Below, one piece after another: positions 1-14,959 of a stretch of DNA of 64,000 nucleotides. A program made the position numbers and the translations under genes. The DNA is from Fennellomyces sp. T-0311 (lineage: Eukaryota; Mucoromycota; Mucoromycetes; Mucorales; Lichtheimiaceae): NCBI GenBank assembly GCA_025266875.1, contig JALLLT010000006.1, forward strand, positions 186,001 to 250,000, read 5' to 3'. The notes beneath the pieces were generated by a model that was not told the DNA's origin, searched no databases, and saw only the letters and a program-made list of their open reading frames with translations. Every line of letters begins with the position of its first letter. The stretch's first letter is position 1.

Positions 1-2852
1 CCATCCACCCCCCAAATATATAAAAAAAAATCTCCTGCGTTGATGTCCATAACTTAACTCTCTTTGGTGCATGATGTCAAAATACATAAAAGCGTGATTG
101 ATGCCGCGGATGGAATTGCTAGCTATGTTTGCAAAATAAGGAAGGGAGGGATTTGGGAGTCCAAAGAGACAGATAAAGAGATAGATCATGACCATCATAT
201 TAAGTGGGCACGTCATGGTGATGGGCGTTTCCATAGAAAAAACAGATGCGCACATACTCGGTGAGTGTCATCGCATGACTGTTGATCTGCCCTTGTGGAA
301 ATTGATGAACCCACCACGCACTTTTCTTGTGTGTCGTTGTTTTTTTTTTTACCTCGCGGCAGATTGCCCGAACGCTCCAATATGATCCAGCTGCGTGAGC
401 GGGGTAATAGGAGTAGGGTTTTTTTTCTTATGCAGCGCTCTATTTTTACGAGATGGTCTGTGTTTTTGCGAAGCAAAATAGCTATTGTAACAAAAATTCT
501 ATATCCAACGGATTCTGTGACAGTTGAGATGCATGGATACGAAAAAGTCAGTGATACAACAATGTGCTGCTGATCGTCCCTTTGTATCACCACCGTTGTA
601 ACCCAAGTTGGGCGCACTTGCAGGCATAAAGTTGTGTCACAACAGGCACGGCCAGCATAAGGAAAATCCAGCCGCTTCTTTTAGTGTAAGGGTTCATCAC
701 AAGCCAAAAGGAAATGGTCTTTGCCGATCTAAGCCATAGGCACACATAACACTTTTTGATTATGAACGACATAAAAGTAAAATCGGCAACTTGCCTTTTA
801 GTGCACGCGCCCCCATTCCTATTTTGTACCATGCGCCGATCTTCCGGCATTTGCCTTTTTTATTGGCATGGACGGTCCGTTTGTTGATACGGTCTCTTTG
901 CTAAGCAAAAAGGTGGCCAAGCCGTGCATCTTAATTTTCCCCACTATGCACACGAAATCTTTCATCTTTACGCTGGCAATGCTTTGGGCAACTGGTTATA
1001 ACGCGTACTGATAAAGCTATGTCAACGTGGACCCAAAAGCTTTTTCATTGAGAAAACGACGGGAGGGGGAGAGCAGTCCTCCCAAGCTCTTGCATCCCTA
1101 TTTTCTGATGATGTCCCTGAATTTTAGTATAATTGTGCGTGATTGTGATGCTACGTTATGTAGAAAAACAGTGACAGCAAGCAAAAGAAAAAATCAGATC
1201 GATGTACCACTCGCCCAAAACAGAATACAGCAAATCGCTATTTGACATCAAAGTGCCTCATCACGAGCAATGACGCGTCGCTTTTTATGGGATGATCTTC
1301 TGTAATTCGCTCTCACTCCTGTAATAAGCTTGCAGTTTGAGAAGAGTAGGAGAGATATGCTTAACACAAATTTTTTCTTGTTCTGAATAGCCTTGCATAC
1401 CCACGTAGTCGCTAAAAAAACCTGAGCCACTTTCTTCCATATATGCAAAGTAAAAGAGAGTATGAAGAGGAGGCAATCAACTAACCAGCCCAAATGTGGG
1501 GATGAGGCGTTTTTCTTTATAGTTCACCACCAACCGCCTTTGGGTCGCACGATCGAGATAACTTGCTGTTTTTTAACATCGATCTACCACCAATCGTCTT
1601 TGTTGCCCAGCTTTTCGGCATTATACACGAGCTCCTTTCACCCCCAAAATAAAACCATGCCACTTTGTTACCTAAACAGGGTCAATTATAGACCTGCCAC
1701 AGACCAACTCCACGGAGAAGACCTTGAAAGTAGAGTGAAGAATAAGAGCGAATATAACATTCCTACTCCTCACTCTCTTCTTCGTATCTGAAAGGGCACT
1801 AATAGGGACACCGGAAGGCGCCCACATGCTTTCCCTAACCCTTTTGCCAATTAGTTGGGTAAATCGTTCACTTTTTTTTCCTCGCGTGCTGGTTTCTTCA
1901 CCACTCGTTTCCACTTTGCAGATGGCTCGAGAGATGCTGGTGCTTTACTTAAATCCCCAAAGTAAGTACCCCTTTTGCGCGCTACACAACCCCTTCTTCC
2001 GAAAATCCCCTTAATGCCCGTTGTCTGTGGGTCTTTCAAAAGAAGATTTTATTACTAGCCGGGGTTGGGCGTCGGCAAGGAGTAGAGAACCAATGTAAAA
2101 CTAAAGGCGCCTTCTGACAGGTAAATAAAGTCCAGGGGTACAAGTTACTCTTTGAGTGGTCTTATCCGCTATCTTGCAGATGAGAAAAAGCACCTCATCG
2201 AAGTTTTTTTTTCGGAATTGAATTCAAAAGCTTTTTTGTCTATTGAAACGAACCATGTCTTGTTCTTTTATGTTCTTAATTAAGGCACAGTATCATCAGT
2301 AATTAACGACACGTCGCTAAATAAAGGGCTTATTCGAAAAAGAGGAGGTAGACTGTACCGAATAATTATTGAGACGCGGAGAGAGAGAGACACAACATAT
2401 ACCAAGTTATGTTGATTAACCCATATGACCATGTTTATCTCTCTTATTTTTTACCCCAGGGTTTTTCAACTTGGATTGTTGTGGTCGGGCGCGTTTAATA
2501 AAAAAGGAGACTCTGCCGCGGCTCACTTTTGTTTTGGTCACCTTATTCTTATCGTTTCTTCTCCTTTCGAGCCTTTTCTATTTGTCCTCCTAGTTTGTCG
2601 ACTGCATAAGCTTTGGTATATCAAAAAAAGTGATAAACTTGGTTCGTTGGCCCTTATTTGCCCCACTTCATTTAAAGCCCTTGAATTTCAAGCAGCGACA
2701 CATATCGAAAGGGAATATTGATTATTGTTTAAGGCCCTGGACCTGTAAATGGCATTATTGAATTGGGCGGTCTGTTAAAAAACGGGTATAGAAACCCCTT
2801 CCAATCCTTTCTGTAAAGTTGAGTGTGGGAAATCCATCTTTCTGACAAAAGA
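1..2852. other. Leading intergenic region, no supportable gene
   Basis: Only short frames (up to about 130 codons) without recognisable domains, splice-linked continuity or signal peptides are seen on either strand. The stretch is AT-rich with several poly-T tracts (for example near 340 and 421) and a GA microsatellite around 2377-2391. The last part presumably contains the promoter of the glucanase gene that starts at 2853, but no clear TATA element could be fixed. Confidence 0.6.
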
Positions 2853-4224
2853 ATGAAGATCATCTACACAATTTTTATCACGGTCATTGTGTCCACAGCA
2901 ATGGCAGTCGCATTTCATCTGCCAAATCTGAATCTACCATGGTCTCAACATCATCACCATCATAATCCAAAGCCAAAACCTCATATCCCAATTACTAACA
3001 ATCCACATAATCCAAAACCCCACAATCCTGTGCCTCATGATCCCATACCGCATAATCCTGTCCCTCATAATCCTGTCCCTCATAAACCAATACCTCATGA
3101 TCCAAAAGAACCACCAAGTCATCATCATCATCATCCTGTACCCCAAAAACCTTTACCAACTAATCCCCCACCTGCTAACACCACGCCGCCAAAGCCTCAA
3201 AACCCGGAGGAGCCGCATGAACCAGGGCTGCAACAGCAACAGACAGATTCAGGGTCGCCGTGGACGCTGCAGGACACGTTTCAAGGGAAGTCGTTCTTCG
3301 ATGGGTTCGCGTTTTTCTCCAAGCCCGATCCGACGCATGGATTTGTTAAGTATGTGGACCAACAAACGGCCGAAGCAACTGGACTCGTTCAATTCCAAGA
3401 TAATGCAGTGATTATGAAGGCTGACAATCACACAATTGCCCCTGACGGCCGATCCTCTGTGCGCATCAGCTCGCATAATACGTACGAATATGGACTTTTC
3501 TTGTTTGACATTGAACATATGCCTATTGGATGCGCCCAATGGCCCGCTGTTTGGCTCTTGGGTCCAGACTGGCCCAACGGAGGCGAGATCGATGTATTTA
3601 TCCACAGTACAGAACGCTTTTATTTAAATATCCGAGACAAAACTAAGTCGTCTTCTCTTTATTTAGATTGTCGAAGGTATCAATACACAAACACGAAATT
3701 TAATGACGTTGCATACATCCGAAGGATGCACTCAAAAGCCCCATTCAAATCAGACTGGAAATACTGTGACGGATAATTGTGATGTGAATGCACCTGATCA
3801 AGGACAAAATCAAGGCTGTACCGTGGAAGATAGCTCGCGTGAATCATTTGGTTACAGATTCAACAAGCAACGTGGCGGTGTATTTGCTGTACAATGGCTT
3901 CCTGCATCTGGTATCCAAATCTGGTTCTTTGACAGAGGTGAAATTCCTGCCGATATTCAGAAAGGTCAACCGAATCCTCAAACTTGGAAAATTCCATCCG
4001 CTGATTTCCCTTTCGATGGCGTACATTGCAGCCAAAAGTTCTTCAACAAGCTCAACATCGTCATCAATTTGACATTCTGTGGTGACTGGGCAGGCAATGC
4101 GGACCTTTACCATAAAGCAAGCTGTCCCGGTGATTGCGCTACGTTTGTGAAAAACAATCCAAACAGATTTAGTGAGGCGTATTGGCGTATACGGGGCATC
4201 AAAGTATACACATTAAACAAGTGA
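2853..4224 (+). CDS. Secreted GH16 family beta-glucanase with His-Pro-rich linker
   Basis: Predicted 432-aa extracellular glycoside hydrolase of family GH16 (endo-1,3(4)-beta-glucanase type, acting on beta-glucans). Exons are 2853-3593 and 3667-4224; the 73-bp GT-AG intron falls inside the active-site motif. After splicing the sequence reads GEID-IVEG, giving the family's ExDxxE catalytic signature with E245 as nucleophile and E250 as acid/base. Residues 1-20 form a signal peptide (hydrophobic FITVIVSTAMAVA). I chose this Met over an in-frame one 10 codons upstream because it places the hydrophobic segment at the N-terminus. Residues 31-135 are a low-complexity linker of His, Pro and Asn with seven pentapeptide units. 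The catalytic domain covers about 137-430, with conserved WPAVWLLG and TLHTSEGC. Exact substrate cannot be told from sequence; a cell-wall remodelling or cross-linking role is an alternative within the family. Confidence 0.92.
3006..3110 (+). repeat. Pentapeptide-coding tandem repeat (HNPVP type)
   Basis: Seven consecutive 15-bp units encode His-[Asn/Asp/Lys]-Pro-[Val/Ile/Lys]-Pro between the signal peptide and the GH16 domain (residues 52-86). Poly-His runs of five flank the block at residues 33-37 and 90-94. Confidence 0.9.
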
Positions 4225-4719
4225 AAAAAGGTTATTTATGAATTTATGTCAAAGCGTTTTTGATGGAATCATCGATGACAGAAGAAGTACGTCAAAGTGA
4301 CCTTTGTGTCTTCCTAATTTGAGCTAAAATGACTCTGTCTTTCCTCATCTGAGCAATCTTCTCGTCACCTTCTTCGATGATGCGAAAATTATTATAACAA
4401 TTTACTTCTACCCCTTTATGACCATATTTTTCTTTTTCTTTCGGTCCATGCTATCTTTTTCTACACTCTTCGATATTGTCCACATTACGCAGCATATGCA
4501 AACGTGTTCGGATCGATCAATGACGTCTGTCCAGCTAGGAGGTGGATATAAGGGGAAATCACTAGGTCTGCGATCCCCCTTTTTTTTACTCAACACCTGA
4601 TTAATACCATCTATAGTCGGACCAAAAGATGACATTCCTTCGTGTATGGCTCTTTATGACCCGTACGAAATTATGTCAGCAACTTAACGATTCTGTTTAT
4701 CGTAGCCCAGCATACCCCC
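4225..4719. other. Intergenic region between glucanase and kinase genes
   Basis: AT-rich spacer of about 500 bp. No coding segment supported; it should hold the glucanase 3' end and the kinase promoter. An additional short upstream kinase exon cannot be excluded, because fungal PKA catalytic subunits often have longer N-termini. Confidence 0.5.
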
Positions 4720-5893
<1,174 letters not shown>

Positions 5894-6084
5894 AATCTGC
5901 TTTCTTTTATTTTTTTATCACAATGCGTTTGTATATATCAACTGACAAATAATGGCGAAACTCGGATGTAGATATGTGGCGAATTTGCTTGTTTGGTTTC
6001 AGTCTGAGAGGCCATGTAAAAAAAATTCCCTTCTCTTTTTCATTTTTTCATTATTTTTTCTTCATTCGTTCACTACAGACAGTT

Positions 6085-7854
6085 ATGGATTCTCGTCAAG
6101 CAAAGACGCCAAAGTACATGCTGTACTGCGTCTTGGTGGCATGCATAGGCTCTTTCTGTAATGGGTGGACCATCGGTTGTTCTAATTTACCTGGCCAAGT
6201 GACACATGCTTGTAAGACCGGAAGTCAGCATCTTGCGAATCCAGCACTGCCCGATTGTATACCCATGAGTACTTCTTTATGGTAAAGTATATCGCTTGTT
6301 ATTTTTTTTTCGAAATTAATCAGTGATATAGGGGTTTTGCAGTCGCATCGTTTTGTGTAGGCGGTCTTGTCGGTGGCGTCTCTGGTGGTGTAATACAAAC
6401 ACGATTCGGACGAAAAAAGACCATCATCTACAATACAGCTGGCTGGGTCATTGGTGGCTTACTCATTGGCACGTCTTACAATGTTGCGATGTTTATCATT
6501 GGACGCATCCTCTGTGGACTTTCATGCGGTGTCGGATCACTTGCCACGCCCACCTATATTGGTGAGACATCAAGCATCCGTTCGCGTGGTGCCATGGGCA
6601 CATGTAACCAGTAAGTTATCAGCAAAGTCATAAACAGGAGAAAGCCATCTCAAGATCCAAAATAGATTTTTTATCGTTATCGGTATTCTTCTATCGTCTG
6701 TGGTAGGCCTTCCTACTTCCACAGTTCCTTACTGGCGTATCAACTATGCTATTGTTGGTATTCCGGCCATCTTGCAAGCTATCTTGATGACCACATGTGT
6801 AGAATCACCACGCTGGTTAATTTCAAACAACGAGCTCGAAGAAGGACGACACGCGCTCCAGAAATTACGAGGCGAGGCAACTATCGATGGTGAATTCTAT
6901 GAAATCGTCGAAGGACAAATTGGTACTGCCAAAGCACAGAGCACGATGCAACAGTACGCAACAGGCCTAGAACGCGAAAAATTGAGCCAACAGGAGAAAT
7001 TGAGAGACGAGCCCGCAGTGGTCCATCCAGATCAAGAAGCAGTAATACCCCCGAATGCCGATGAGTGTGACACGATTGCAGTTGCCGAACAAGATGCTAG
7101 TGATGAAGGGTTGCATAAGCCCATGAATATTATCCAGATTTTTGTCGATCCTCTCATCCGGAAAATCGCGTTCATTGTGCTCATTCACCATGCTATTCAA
7201 CAACTGTCGGGTATGAATGCAGTCATGTATTATTCGACAACGATTTTCAAGTCGGCGTTCAATGATGAAATGTCAAAGTATATGGCGATTGCTACAACGG
7301 CTGTCAACTTTGTGGTTACCATGGCGGCGGTTGCATTTATGGATCGAATGGGTCGTCGGCCGTTACTTTTGATCGCCGAAGCTGGTGCATGCCTATTTTC
7401 GGTATTGCTGGTCATCGGATATGCCTTCAATATACCTGCATTATTGGTTGTATCCGTATTCTTGTATGTGGCGTCTTTTGCCATTGGCATTGGCCCTATT
7501 CCATGGGTAAGTAAAGGGGGAACGGGCTGACATGTGAAGGAAAAGACACTAAAGTATATTTAGATGATTACCTCGGAACTCACACCCACTTACGCCAATT
7601 CATCAGTGGGTGCAGCAGCCACGGGTGTGAACTGGGCCATGAACTTTTTGATTGGCCAAGTATTTCCAGTGGTGTTTGAAGCGATCAAGGGTTACTCATT
7701 TGCTATCTTTGCGGGTATTTGCTTCTTGGCATTTGTGTTTACATTCTTCATGTTACCCGAGACCAAAAACCGCTCGATTGAAAATATCGTACGCGGTTTT
7801 GAAAAAGGCAAACCCCGCACTGACGCTGCAGATGATGCAACGGCCACTTTATAA
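6085..7854 (+). CDS. MFS sugar transporter (hexose/GLUT-like)
   Basis: 535-aa major facilitator of the sugar porter family, expected in the plasma membrane. Exons 6085-6281, 6332-6610, 6666-7506 and 7564-7854; introns 50, 55 and 57 bp. Signatures: FGRKK after the second/third helices, VESPRWL at about 204-210 (the usual Pro is Val), QQLSGMNAVMYYST at about 336 in helix 7, RMGRRPLL in the second half, GIGPIPW at about 435-439, and PETK at about 504. The central cytoplasmic loop (about 225-310) is long and acidic. The start Met begins a polar 10-residue N-terminus leading directly into helix 1. The QQLSG motif in helix 7 fits glucose-type transporters, but substrate is not provable here. Confidence 0.9.
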
Positions 7855-8101
7855 TACCTCCCAGTGTACAGAACTTTTATTTTATTTTGTTGTACAGCTC
7901 GCTTTATTTTTATATATATAATCGAACTATGTATTACAATGTGCTACGGTGATGTCAAAATGCGGAAGTTTTTTTTGTTGACATTGGGAACTTCATTGTT
8001 GATCAAAATACACATGATGCGACCCGTCACGACCATTTCCCACAAGAACCTGTTCATAAAAAAACAAATAGAATGGGATCCTTTTTCTTTTTTCTTTAAC
8101 A

Positions 8102-9529
<1,428 letters not shown>

Positions 9530-9923
9530 TTGATATTAAATAAAAACTCATCCGGATAATTTTCTCCGAAACCTTTTTGACTCATTTGCACAGAGGCCCC
9601 CAACCCGGTAATGCCCTTCATGGCCCCTTGGTGTGCATACGTAATGCATTGATCAGATAAGGGCCAACAACCGTCATGTGTTTAGCAACAAGGTGCGCGC
9701 GCAAAAGCAGTGGGGAGTACAAGAATCAAACGTGTAGAATTATGCGCTGTTTAATAGGGAAACTGACAGCCTAAATGATGATGCCAGTGCGGGGACGAGC
9801 GGCTGTTTGAAGCTCTATCTGATCCGTTGCTGCGTTTATCCTTCCAATGCTTCTTGTATAATAATTTTTTTCGTTTTCTTCTCACATTTTTCATGACCAT
9901 ATTTTACGCACAGAAACCCTATA
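9530..9923. other. Intergenic region
   Basis: About 390 bp between the subtilisin stop and the Zn2Cys6 regulator. Nothing coding seen. Poly-T and TATA-like AT stretches near 9857-9875 could belong to the regulator's promoter. Confidence 0.5.
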
Positions 9924-12259
9924 ATGAGTAAACGAGTACCATGCAACGGTAACTTCGAGGAGCAGTTGCAAGCCAACGAAAACTCATGCCAAGAATTATA
10001 GAATGTCGGGAACATAAGCGTGGCTGTTCAGGCGAAATGCCTTGTCAACGGTAATAATGCTCTTTCATCGTTAGTCTTTACAAAAAAAAAACTTAGTTGA
10101 TCCCTTTTAGATGCCAGCGATTTAACCTAAAGTGCGTATACACCATCAACAAATCGCCTAAGGATGAGGAATATATCCAGGAGCTGGAGATGCGACAACA
10201 ATTGGATACACTTCGTCACCAAGTCGCAATCATGGAGAAAGAGCTTGACTTTTTACGGATCGCACCGCCACCACTCTCAAAAGGCACATTGTCAGAAACT
10301 AGTACGCATTCCGTATTCTCATCGCCGCCTTTCTTCAGCGAGCAGAGCTCACCTGCTTCCACGACAACCGAACTTTCTGACGAGCATCACCATGACAAGC
10401 AAATTATTGCCCAGAACAACAAAGGTTACTACGTCTCCGTGGATTCATCATCAGAGGGCCAGTTAGACTGGACACTGACCATAAGCAACGGCAACCTCTC
10501 GATCAAAACCAATATTCGAAATCACAACGATCTACTTTGCAGCATGCAAAAGATCATCAGCACTCTCGAGTTTCAGGATAAAGTGCCCAATTTATTCTGC
10601 AAAACCACAGAACCCAATCCAATCAGCAAAGTACTGCGCTTCCTCATGTGGAAACGGTACGGTAAATCACGCTACAAGAGCGTCTCTCGCGACACTCGGC
10701 TCTTGATCGCGGCCCAAAACGTCAAAGGAAACAATACTGTCGTTGATGGTTCTACGGTCACTTTGCAACTCATCGATGCCTATATGAATTGCCAGCACTT
10801 TTTGGGGATTCAGATGCATCGACCGACTTTTCGCACACTTTTTGTCGAAGAAGGTCGTGCTGACTTTTCTCCTGCGGCCATGGCACTGTGTGCAGTAACA
10901 TGCATGCAGTCCTGTCGGCACGTGCGGATGGTGATTCCGGGAGAGCAGCTGTTGGATTATGGACGATACTATGCTGAGCGAGCACTGGAGACACTCAGCG
11001 ATCGTTTCGACGAAATCAGTCTGGAAATCCATCTCAGCTACGTGTTCTTGTCGCTCTACAAGATGCGGATGTCTCAGATCGAGGATGGGGTCAGGTACGC
11101 AGATATGGCGGAGCGGATGACACATGTGCTTGAACGGGAACTCGAATTACCTCCGGATGACGCGAGTCTGGCCAAACTTGATCCACTGTTGGTTGGCAAG
11201 GCGTCGCTTTTCCATCGGTCAATCCAGGCACTCGTACGGGCACGCATGCTGGGATCGATCATTCTTCACAACGAGGCGGAAGAAGCACACAAGTGGGATA
11301 AAAAGAAGCGGCAAAAGCTGGACTATGCGCGCTTGCACGCCAAGGTCCATGGTGAAAACGAGAAGATAAGGCCCGTCGTGGGCGACTCACCTGAAGAGAT
11401 TCGATACATCAAAGCATTCATTTATATGCAGAATCTGCGACTGGAGGCACACAAGGTGGTCCACAACTTCCAGTCAAACGATTTGCTCACTTTTGTCGGC
11501 ATGTTCGGCCATCAGCTCGAGATGGTTATGCGGCGATGGTACAACTTGGTTTTACCACCAGACTATCGACTATCTGCACCATTGTTCGATGACACGATTC
11601 CAGAAGATCGTTTCTATGATATCCTCGACCGCGAATGCTCCGTAAACATGGTGCCATTGATAACCACTATGCGCGTGTATGGAGAATACTTGATTATGGC
11701 CAAATCGTATATGCCGCAGAGTCCAGACATTGGTCACTTTGGGGATAAATGCGATAACACCGAGTACAAGATGCCAAAACGCATAGAAAAGTTGCTGCGA
11801 GTGAAGGAGGAAATCGAGTTTGAAGGGACCGAGGAAGAGTATCTACGCATGATGTTTGCAGCGCTGAGGATCGATCCCAAAGACCTGAGGAGTTCGCTGG
11901 CCGATCTGGCAGTGCGCACATCTGTATGTACGTTAAGGATACTGCGGTTCGTCAACAGTCGGGACCTACCAGTATGCACGATGCAAATGTTACTGGTGTA
12001 CGATTCATGGGAAGTCTTGAAGCGCGTGGGACGGATATATTTGTTCATCGACGGAGGGGCCACCAGCGAGACGCTAAGACTACGCACTCTACTCGAAGGG
12101 TTCTTGGATTTGGCCAAGGATGTGTATTCTGAACAACCGTATAATGAAGACCTACGTGTCAGAGTCAAGGAAATGGAGGAGGAACTGGAGAGTGACTTGA
12201 GCGTCTTTGTACCATATCACGCAAAAGATCCGGATTTCTCATATTATCTCAACATCTAA
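9924..12259 (+). CDS. Zn2Cys6 fungal transcription factor
   Basis: 740-aa nuclear DNA-binding regulator. The long reading frame alone (from 10097) lacks a full zinc cluster; splicing two tiny upstream exons restores it. Exons 9924-9948 (25 nt), 10002-10050 (49 nt) and 10111-12259; introns 53 and 60 bp. The joined N-terminus has cysteines at 7, 10, 17, 23, 26 and 33, exactly C-x2-C-x6-C-x5-C-x2-C-x6-C, with basic residues between. A short coiled coil (about 45-76) follows, as in dimeric Gal4-type factors, then a Ser/Thr-rich linker (85-125) and a long helical middle region (about 220-680) resembling the fungal-specific transcription factor domain. Regulated pathway unknown. The neighbours (protease, GNAT) do not define a cluster. 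Confidence 0.88.
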
Positions 12260-12369
12260 TTCGCAACGAAGAAGTTTGTAAATACGTAACCTTAATATTT
12301 TGCTGTTTGTTCTTTCTTATATTATTATTTCGTTTGCTACAATATGACTTTATGTACAAAAATATTCTG

Positions 12370-13365
12370 CTACATATACTCCTTAAGCTCTTCTACTTCC
12401 TTTTTTTCGTCTTCCTTCAGCTTCTGCTGGTCCCGTGCTTCAATCTCTTTGCTCATCCAGAGCTTCACGTCCAAGCGCCATAACTTGGTTTTGCCAAAGA
12501 ATCCGGTCTTGGTGGTCGAGACAAGTTCATAGCCATGTCGCTTTCTAAGAATCTCGGCCAGCTTGCCCTGCAGCTCGTTGGTTTCCGCAAACAGGTATTC
12601 AACCTGATGTGAGTGCGCCCAAAAAGCAACTCGTTTCAGTAGCGGTGTGGATAAACCTTGGTCCTGCAGATTGGACTTGACATGCAATCGACGAACGCTG
12701 GCTTCGTTGGGCTTGTGTGCCTTGAAGAACACCTTTGGAGCAGGCTTCTTCGCCAAGAAATTACGCATGGTGTCGTCGATACGTGCCAGGAATGCAGCTA
12801 CCTTGGGCCAGTCCGCTTGCTGGATCTCTTGAGAATTTGCCATGTTGGCTGGTCCGGGGGCAGCTTCCATGACCGTTGTTTGGTGATGATCCATGCCAAT
12901 ACACGCTACAGGCTGACCTTGTACCGTCAATAACCAGAAATTCCCATCATCCTTGCGATAATATTCTCCAGGATCCCTCAAGTCATTCGCCAGAGCAGCA
13001 TACACTGGGTTGCCCACCACGTAACGATCGACATACCAGGATAAACCAAGTAAACCACCACCGGTGCTTGCAATCACAACAGCAATCTTTACCGCCAGCA
13101 TCAACTCGTTTGGCCAGCCATATGAAGCGAGTTGTTGAGGAATGAGGACATAGAGAGCAGCAAATACGGCAAGCCAGCTACTGATTACTAAGGGGGATGT
13201 AAGTAGCCGTCGGACACCTTTGGGAACCAGATCAAACGATGTAGAGTACACAAGATAGTGAACATAGTTTAAATCCTTTTGGCCGTAGTATGGCCGCATC
13301 TCGATTTTGGACCCATTGGCATCAGTCGCTGGTGGAGGAATGTCGGATGATGAGCTCGGTGCCAT
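12370..13365 (-). CDS. Membrane-anchored GNAT-like N-acetyltransferase
   Basis: 331-aa single-exon gene convergent with the zinc-cluster regulator (110 bp between stops). Two hydrophobic segments at about 57-76 and 88-111 form a hairpin near the N-terminus. The C-terminal half has a GNAT-like fold signature: the motif-A region at 226-246 (RLHVKSNLQDQGLSTPLLKR, with Q-D-Q-G-L-S in the acetyl-CoA loop), followed by a helix and the ETNELQ...GYE pattern typical of motif B. The layout of a membrane hairpin before a GNAT domain recalls NAT8-like enzymes of the ER. The acetyl-CoA loop is not the perfect R/Q-x-x-G-x-G/A, so activity is likely but not certain. The C-terminal tail (306-331) is highly charged. 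Acceptor substrate unknown. Confidence 0.75.
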   Translation of the reverse strand: MAPSSSSDIPPPATDANGSKIEMRPYYGQKDLNYVHYLVYSTSFDLVPKGVRRLLTSPLVISSWLAVFAALYVLIPQQLASYGWPNELMLAVKIAVVIASTGGGLLGLSWYVDRYVVGNPVYAALANDLRDPGEYYRKDDGNFWLLTVQGQPVACIGMDHHQTTVMEAAPGPANMANSQEIQQADWPKVAAFLARIDDTMRNFLAKKPAPKVFFKAHKPNEASVRRLHVKSNLQDQGLSTPLLKRVAFWAHSHQVEYLFAETNELQGKLAEILRKRHGYELVSTTKTGFFGKTKLWRLDVKLWMSKEIEARDQQKLKEDEKKEVEELKEYM

Positions 13366-13849
13366 TATGCTTTTGGTTGTTTCAGGATCGAGTTGCCCGC
13401 TTTCACGCTTTTATTGTCTTTGCCTTTCTCCGCATCCCATCTTTCAATGAACGTTGCCCAGCCAACCAGCACATGCACGTGTACTGATTTTTGATCCGTC
13501 TCTTCAGTTAGACAGTCGCATATCTATCTCAATTACACAAATAATGTTGCGATAACTATAAAAGAAGCATTGCCGGGAGGAGAAGTGTTAAGCACTATAA
13601 TGGTTATTGTTCTTTAGTGTGGTTGCAACGGAAGGATCCGACATAGATACTCCATCTAATCAAAATAACTTGGGTATAAGAACTGTGAATACTTTGAAGC
13701 AGTCAATCTTTGTTACTTACAAGTATTCCAACAACAAATTCATATACTGCTTAATCAAATAACCGTACCGTCTATATCCATAGCGAAAGGACATTGTAAA
13801 ATACTCTACAAATCAATACATAAGTTATGTACCATTCAGGGGAAATGTC

Positions 13850-14160
13850 CCTGAAAACAAACCATTCATACTATTTTTATCACAGTATTGCTTCTTTCGG
13901 CCAACAGTGAAGGTACTTCCTATTGGGAGTGCACAGCCGCTTTCAATATAGGTAAACTCGCGTGCATGCATGTAACCATGGTGTGAATGACGGGGAAAAG
14001 TTGCACAATAATAACTTTAACTGGGGTACTATGCAGAAGCATCAGTACGTACTACCATGATGCAAGTAATCCAGTTTGGGGAAGTATCGTGATATCTTCA
14101 GCCAACATGTTTTCTTCTGTCAAAATCTATTTTGACATATAGAACTATCTGTAATTATAC
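13850..14160. repeat. Diverged direct repeat, copy 1
   Basis: Shares blocks with 14960-15325 in the same order: GTCCCTGAAAAC, then ACTATTTTTAT with a GTATTGCTT-CTTTCGGCCA block, an AATAATAAC block, and GAAG-TA-CGTGATATCT. Spacing is similar but intervening sequence has drifted. Probably an old non-coding transposon fragment or local duplication. Confidence 0.5.
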
Positions 14161-14959
14161 GTGTCCATTGCCATCTTGGATATGCCCATGTGCCTTATAC
14201 TTCATACGTAACACCTTCACCAGGACTGATGACAGCAATGGAAGCGTATAGAGCCGTGTCTAATGATGAAGACTGTATACATATTCATCATGTGTCCATG
14301 CGGACTCAATGTACGTATAGTACCAAATGGATGTATACTGTTAGCTGAGAAGTTCGCGATTATGAAAACAAATAAATTCGAGTTGGTATCGAGTACACTG
14401 CCATATTTCAGATGACACATTATTTTTCGAGCGCAGCATAGATGTACCGATATCTGCGTGTCAAGCTGAGTATTTGAGAATGGAAACGCCACAAGTGCAA
14501 CAGCACGCGGTAGCTTATTAACAAGAGTCAAGAGCTTGACGAACCGATACACATATGAACGAAGATTCTTGGAGAGAGACCTATTTTGATGGTAAAAAAG
14601 TATTCACACGCACTTTGGGTGCTACATGCGTACAGGTATAGGTCTGTAGGCGTGCTTTTCCTAAAGGTCGACTTATACATCGCACACATATATAAAGTTC
14701 TTATGATAGCACGTGCGAAAAACATGTTTGATACATATTTTTTGTTTTGAAAGATTAGAGCTGATGAGCGTGCCTGTCAGTACCGAGTTATCAAACCTTT
14801 CTGTCGATTTCAGGGAATGTTCATATCGGTAAAGCAAACAAATCTTCTTGAACAATGAGAAAAAAAACTGAGCACCAAACGCGGTTCTAGATCGATTTTA
14901 AGCTCGATATGTGTAAAATGTGCCCTGGAAATTTACAAACAATATGGCATCCAGGGGGC

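Noticed and set aside
213..617. 134-codon minus-strand frame near the left edge
   Set aside because: No recognisable domain, low complexity, overlapping frames on the other strand; looks like chance.
2934..3146. Met/Trp-rich minus-strand frame opposite the glucanase linker
   Set aside because: It is the mirror of the His-Pro repeat codons; no start context, homology or independent support.
10667..11125. 152-codon minus-strand frame inside the Zn2Cys6 gene
   Set aside because: Antisense shadow of a long conserved coding exon.
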